Assembly (NCBI RefSeq): GCF_046267875.1
Contig: NZ_CP176502.1
Coordinates: forward strand, 806,001-870,000
Direction of reading: 5' to 3'
Origin: Mannheimia glucosida
GTDB taxonomy: Bacteria; Pseudomonadota; Gammaproteobacteria; Enterobacterales; Pasteurellaceae
DNA length: 64,000 nt
Below, piece after piece: positions 60,399 to 64,000 of the stretch. The notes below the pieces were generated by a model. The model was given only the letters and a program-made list of their open reading frames with translations. It made no database searches and had not been told where the DNA came from. The position numbers were made by a program, and so were the translations under genes. Positions within the stretch are counted from its first letter, which is position 1; each line of letters opens with the position of its first letter.

Positions 60399-60431
60399 AA
60401 CCGCTTGTTGATACAAGCGGTTATTTTTTGC
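60399..60431. terminator. Paired-uptake-signal terminator between the lipoprotein gene and menA
   Basis: AACCGCTTGT and ACAAGCGGTT face each other (60400-60422) with a short loop, then ATTTTTTG. Lies between convergent genes. Confidence 0.82.
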
Positions 60432-60444
60432 CTAAATTTTGCAA

Positions 60445-61353
60445 TTAACCCAACACAATCCCTAAACTAAACAATAAGTTAGTGATTAATGCCAACCCTG
60501 CCATTTGCCCTAAAATCGGGTAAAGTTCTTTTGGATCTCGGTGCTGATAAACAAAACGAGCGTGTTTTGCCAGCAACGGTACAGCCAGCAAGAAGATGAA
60601 ACTATACCAGTGTTCAAATTCAGACATCGCAAAAATCAAATAAGAAATGACCGCTAGCACTAACAATGCAACGTGATATTTTCGCCCGTTTTGGCTGCCG
60701 ATTCTCACAATAAGTGTATTTTTACCGGCTTGTCGGTCTTGGTTAATGTCTCGCAAGTTATTGATATTTAACACTGCCACAGACAGCAATCCACAGCCGA
60801 AAGCTGGCAGCAGAATCATTATAGGTACGCTATGAGCCTGCAAGTAAAACACGCCAATCACTGCCACAAAGCCAAAGAAAATCAGCACAAACAGATCGCC
60901 TAGCCCCAAATAGCCGTAGGCTTTTTTGCCGACCGTGTAAGTAATGGCGGCAATAATTGAGACGATGCCAAGCCCGATAAAGAAAAACAGATCCTGCACT
61001 GTTTCATAAGCATAGGCACTTAATGCAACACCGGAAACAAATGAGAGCAGACTTAAGATAATCACGGCTTTCTTAAGTTGTTCACCGCTAATGGCACCGT
61101 GCTGAATTGCCCGCAGCGGACCAATTCGCTCTTTGGTGTCAGAGCCTTTAACGTGGTCGCCGTAATCATTGGCAAAGTTAGACAGGATCTGCAACAAAAT
61201 GGTGGTGATAAACGCGAGTAAAGTGGTAATAATATCAAATTTCCCTGCCCAATGAGCAAGAGCTGAACCCACAATAATTGAAGCTAACGCCAGCGGTAAG
61301 GTTTTCGGGCGAGCGGTGGTAAACCAAATCGAAAAGAGAGAATTTTTGTTCAT
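60445..61353 (-). CDS. menA: 1,4-dihydroxy-2-naphthoate polyprenyltransferase MenA
   Basis: 302 residues, UbiA-family membrane prenyltransferase with about nine helices. First Asp-rich motif NFANDYGDHVKGSD, second NINNLRDINQDRQAGKNTL. Makes demethylmenaquinone for anaerobic respiration. Monocistronic on the minus strand, starting just before the second copy of the palindromic repeat. Confidence 0.94.
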   Translation of the reverse strand: MNKNSLFSIWFTTARPKTLPLALASIIVGSALAHWAGKFDIITTLLAFITTILLQILSNFANDYGDHVKGSDTKERIGPLRAIQHGAISGEQLKKAVIILSLLSFVSGVALSAYAYETVQDLFFFIGLGIVSIIAAITYTVGKKAYGYLGLGDLFVLIFFGFVAVIGVFYLQAHSVPIMILLPAFGCGLLSVAVLNINNLRDINQDRQAGKNTLIVRIGSQNGRKYHVALLVLAVISYLIFAMSEFEHWYSFIFLLAVPLLAKHARFVYQHRDPKELYPILGQMAGLALITNLLFSLGIVLG

Positions 61354-61403
61354 AGAGAATAATCTTAGCGTAATTTCATTTACAATGATGTTAAGGATTT
61401 AAG

Positions 61404-61475
61404 CGATAGTGCAAGCATCCACAGCTTGTGTAAATGGTAAAACGAATTGGTACAAGCGTGGACGCTTGCACCATC
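61404..61475. repeat. ~70-bp palindromic (REP/BIME-like) element, copy 2
   Basis: Left arm GTGCAAGCATCCACAGCTTG and right arm CAAGCGTGGACGCTTGCACC flank an AT-rich spacer. The right arm is nearly identical to that of the copy at 35424. The left arm has an extra base and a substitution, so it is the more decayed copy. It lies between menA and trmO. Confidence 0.75.
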
Positions 61476-61532
61476 CTCAATTTCATATCATTATGTCCAA
61501 TATTTTAGATTATTTTAACAGAAAAAAGTGCA

Positions 61533-62270
61533 ATGAACTCTACCTCAAATCAATTAACCTCGATTCAATTAAACCCTATCGGCTTTGTGGAAAGCCCCTA
61601 TGATGAAAAATTTTCCGTGCCTCGCCAACCGAATTTGGTAGCGGAGGGGAAAGGCATTCTACGTTTAATTCCGCCTTACAATACCCCCGATGCAGTCAGA
61701 GGCTTGGAGCAATTTAGCCATATTTGGTTGATTTTCCAATTCCATCACATTCCCGAAAGAGAGTGGCACGCCACCGTCAGACCGCCTCGCTTGGGCGGTA
61801 ACGAGCGGGTTGGGGTCTTTGCCAGCCGTGCCACCCATCGCCCAAATCCGCTTGGTTTATCGAAAGTGAAGTTAGAAGCGGTGGTGGCGGAGGGGAGTGA
61901 AGTTTATTTGAAATTAGGCAGCGTGGATTTAGTTAATGGCACGCCGATTTTTGACATCAAGCCTTACATTGCATTTGCAGATAGTGAGCCACAAGCGGTT
62001 TCCGGCTTCGCCCAGCAAAAACCACAGGCAAGATTAGCGGTGCGTTTTAGCGAGGAGGCAAAACAATCGGTCGAATTTTGCCGACATTTTGCAAAATTTG
62101 ACATCGAGCAGCCGCTTACTTTTATTGCCGATGTCATCGCCCAAGACCCTCGCCCGGCGTATCAACAAGGGAAACCTAGCGAGCGAGTTTATGGTATGAA
62201 CCTTGCCGGTTACAATATCCGCTGGCAAATTGAAAATGATGTACAGGCGATTGTGCTTTCGATTGAATGA
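61533..62270 (+). CDS. tRNA (N6-threonylcarbamoyladenosine-37) methyltransferase TrmO
   Basis: 245 residues. TsaA/YaeB family: IGFVESPYDEKFSVPRQP, VRPPRLGGNERVGVFASR, RPNPLGLSKV and DIKPYI are the family motifs; a C-terminal AQDPRPAY segment matches E. coli. Methylates t6A37 in tRNAs that read ACY codons. ATG 61533. Confidence 0.92.
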   Translation: MNSTSNQLTSIQLNPIGFVESPYDEKFSVPRQPNLVAEGKGILRLIPPYNTPDAVRGLEQFSHIWLIFQFHHIPEREWHATVRPPRLGGNERVGVFASRATHRPNPLGLSKVKLEAVVAEGSEVYLKLGSVDLVNGTPIFDIKPYIAFADSEPQAVSGFAQQKPQARLAVRFSEEAKQSVEFCRHFAKFDIEQPLTFIADVIAQDPRPAYQQGKPSERVYGMNLAGYNIRWQIENDVQAIVLSIE

Positions 62271-62327
62271 ACTTTCCCAACCAAGTAGGATCTAAGAAGT
62301 GATTTTTAACCCTTTTAAGGACTGATT

Positions 62328-63047
62328 ATGAAATTGAAAAATTTTCTGACAATTCTACCGCTTGCAGTGGCAACAACGGTAACTTCAGCGGAAACTCATA
62401 CCGTGGAACATAAAGATAAACCGGCTTCTTTTAATTTCTCAACCGAAGTCTCTCGCACGGTGGAAAAGGACGTGATGCAGGCAAGTGTGTATAGCCAAAA
62501 ATCAGGTAAATCCTTGCCGGAACTGAAAAAATTTGTATCTGAAAACCTGAATCGTGTATTGGCTGAGGCAAAAAAACATCCATCGATTGAAGTACAAGCT
62601 GAAGGTGTGGCTAATCACGTTAATTATAACAACAAAGGGAATATTGATGGTTGGGATACCTCTGGTAGCATTCAGTTGAAAAGCAAAGATTTTGATGCAA
62701 TGGCGGCAGTGTTGGAAAATTTAGGCAAAGATGTGGCGATTCGTTACATTGATTTTAGTGTATCGCCAGAGAAAATGGCGTCCCTTGAAGATGAAATGAC
62801 GCTGGAAATTATCAGTAAATTTCAACATAAAGCTGATGTGATTCAAAAAGCCTTAGGGGCGAAAACATATAAGCTAGTTAATATCAATATTCAAACTCCA
62901 AATGATGGTGGTAGACCATATTATGAAAACAGAGCAATGTATGCAGTTTCATCAATGGCACAAAGCAAATCTATGGATGAAATCCCGTTAGAAGCAGGTA
63001 AAACCACAATTTCAGCTACCGCTTCAGGAAGTGTGGAATTTGAATAG
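62328..63047 (+). CDS. SIMPL-domain (DUF541) periplasmic protein
   Basis: 239 residues with a signal peptide ending near TVTSA. The SIMPL domain is seen in FNFSTEVSRTVEKDVMQASVYSQ, DGWDTSGSIQLKSKDFDAMAAVL and AYAVSSMAQ-like end. Family members such as E. coli YggE reduce oxidative stress by an unknown mechanism. Confidence 0.83.
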   Translation: MKLKNFLTILPLAVATTVTSAETHTVEHKDKPASFNFSTEVSRTVEKDVMQASVYSQKSGKSLPELKKFVSENLNRVLAEAKKHPSIEVQAEGVANHVNYNNKGNIDGWDTSGSIQLKSKDFDAMAAVLENLGKDVAIRYIDFSVSPEKMASLEDEMTLEIISKFQHKADVIQKALGAKTYKLVNINIQTPNDGGRPYYENRAMYAVSSMAQSKSMDEIPLEAGKTTISATASGSVEFE

Positions 63048-63233
63048 AAATGTATAGATTTGTATAGAGTTGTATTTTTACTTTAATTGGAGGAAAAAAT
63101 CGATCTATACTATCAATTAAGAAATATGCGTCTTTACTTTTTTAGTATACTCATATTTTATTGGCTATGTTTTATAGCATTCGGAAAGTTAATACACTTA
63201 TGTGTGATTCACCCTTTAGGGTAAGGATAAAAA

Positions 63234-63920
63234 ATGAAAAAATATTTTGCTGAGTTTTTCGGTACATTTTGGTTAGTGTTTGGTGGTTGCGGCAGTGCAG
63301 TTTTAGCGGCAGGCATTCCCGAATTAGGCATTGGTTATGCAGGCGTTTCATTAGCGTTCGGTTTAACCGTATTAACAATGGCGTATGCAGTCGGTCATAT
63401 TTCAGGTGGTCACTTCAACCCGGCGGTTTCAATCGGTTTATTAGTCGGCGGTCGTTTTAACGCTAAAGATTTAGTGCCTTATATCATTGCCCAAGTAATC
63501 GGTGCGATTGCTGCCGGTGCAGTGTTATACACCATTGCTTCAGGTATTCCGACTTTTGATGCCACAGCAGGCTTTGCCAGCAACGGCTATGGTGAACACT
63601 CACCGCACGGCTATAGCTTAACCGCAGCATTATTAATTGAAGTAGTATTAACGGCATTCTTCTTAATTATCATTATGGGTGCAACTGATAAACGTGCACC
63701 GGCAGGTTTTGCACCGATTGCTATCGGTTTAGGATTAACCTTAATCCACTTAATCAGCATTCCGGTAACCAATACCTCTGTAAACCCTGCTCGTTCGACC
63801 GGTGTGGCGTTATTCCAAGGTAGCTGGGCAATTGAACAATTATGGTTGTTCTGGGTTGCTCCGATTGTCGGTGCAATTATCGGTGCAGTAGTATATCGCT
63901 TTATCGCGGAAGAAAAATAA
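63234..63920 (+). CDS. aqpZ: Aquaporin Z
   Basis: Water channel, 228 residues, six helices. Two NPA boxes: SGGHFNPAVSIG and NTSVNPARSTG. The selectivity filter looks like a water-specific aquaporin (His in SGGHF, Arg after the second NPA). Leader 63048-63233 has a small stem ACCCT/AGGGT just before AAGGATAAAAA. ATG 63234. Confidence 0.94.
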   Translation: MKKYFAEFFGTFWLVFGGCGSAVLAAGIPELGIGYAGVSLAFGLTVLTMAYAVGHISGGHFNPAVSIGLLVGGRFNAKDLVPYIIAQVIGAIAAGAVLYTIASGIPTFDATAGFASNGYGEHSPHGYSLTAALLIEVVLTAFFLIIIMGATDKRAPAGFAPIAIGLGLTLIHLISIPVTNTSVNPARSTGVALFQGSWAIEQLWLFWVAPIVGAIIGAVVYRFIAEEK

Positions 63921-63942
63921 TTTAAGCGAATAAATATGATGC

Positions 63943-63976
63943 AGCTCTAGTCTTGATTAGGGCTGCTTTTTGTTTT
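63943..63976 (+). terminator. Terminator after aqpZ
   Basis: GCAGCTCTA pairs with TAGGGCTGC (one wobble), followed by TTTTTGTTTTT. Confidence 0.85.
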
Positions 63977-63991
63977 TGAAAGGATTTTAAA

Positions 63992-64000
63992 ATGAAAAAA
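63992..64000 (+). CDS. Start of a further gene, cut by the window edge
   Basis: ATG AAA AAA behind GAAAGGATTTTAAA. Only three codons are visible; the product cannot be named. Confidence 0.4.

Overview
The window looks like a chromosome segment of a Pasteurellaceae bacterium of the Mannheimia/Actinobacillus group. The 9-base DNA-uptake signal ACAAGCGGT (the Actinobacillus pleuropneumoniae/Mannheimia type, not the Haemophilus influenzae type) recurs on both strands, often as facing pairs that form terminators. Most proteins resemble H. influenzae or E. coli housekeeping proteins. No tRNA, rRNA, complete IS or CRISPR array was seen. The genus is inferred.

Layout. 0-9 kb: yceD-rpmF-plsX (minus), ypjD, the CBS protein YfjD, two tandem NSS sodium symporters each with its own 31-residue MetS-type subunit, glutaredoxin, srmB. 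9-13 kb: a two-component system and the lipid A phosphoethanolamine transferase eptA; the regulator gene and eptA carry the same composite operator-promoter. 13-21 kb: yfcZ, a flavin monooxygenase, dsbA, yihD, a mobA-mobB fusion, and a 1502-residue IgA1-protease-like autotransporter. 21-38 kb: carbon metabolism: fbp, a hexose-6-phosphate mutarotase, sucrose PTS scrA, ptsH-ptsI-crr, and scrK-scrB-scrR. Matching operators before scrA and scrK make a split sucrose regulon. Between them lie a queuosine-precursor transporter with a candidate preQ1 riboswitch, map, thiPQ and miaB.

38-44.5 kb: rpoZ-spoT; a decayed Abi_2/AbiF (HEPN RNase) gene with an apparently intact structured RNA and strong promoter just upstream; hemH; rpmH-rnpA-yidD without yidC; erpA. 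44.6-54.2 kb: an AT-rich surface-polysaccharide locus (wzz, acetyltransferase, GT52, wzy, GT14, GT2, initiating phosphotransferase) holding a small RelA/SpoT-fold synthetase-like gene before rmlB, then a convergent waaL. It has no flippase and few sugar-nucleotide genes. 54-64 kb: a Uma2 gene (a second, broken copy lies before waaL), the rpsU-dnaG-rpoD macromolecular synthesis genes, a DUF3298 lipoprotein, menA, trmO, a SIMPL protein and aqpZ.

The most interesting items are the AbiF remnant with its RNA, the duplicated operator-promoter and possible small RNA before the regulator gene, the orphan RelA/SpoT-domain gene, the riboswitch candidate, and two copies of a ~70-bp palindromic repeat.
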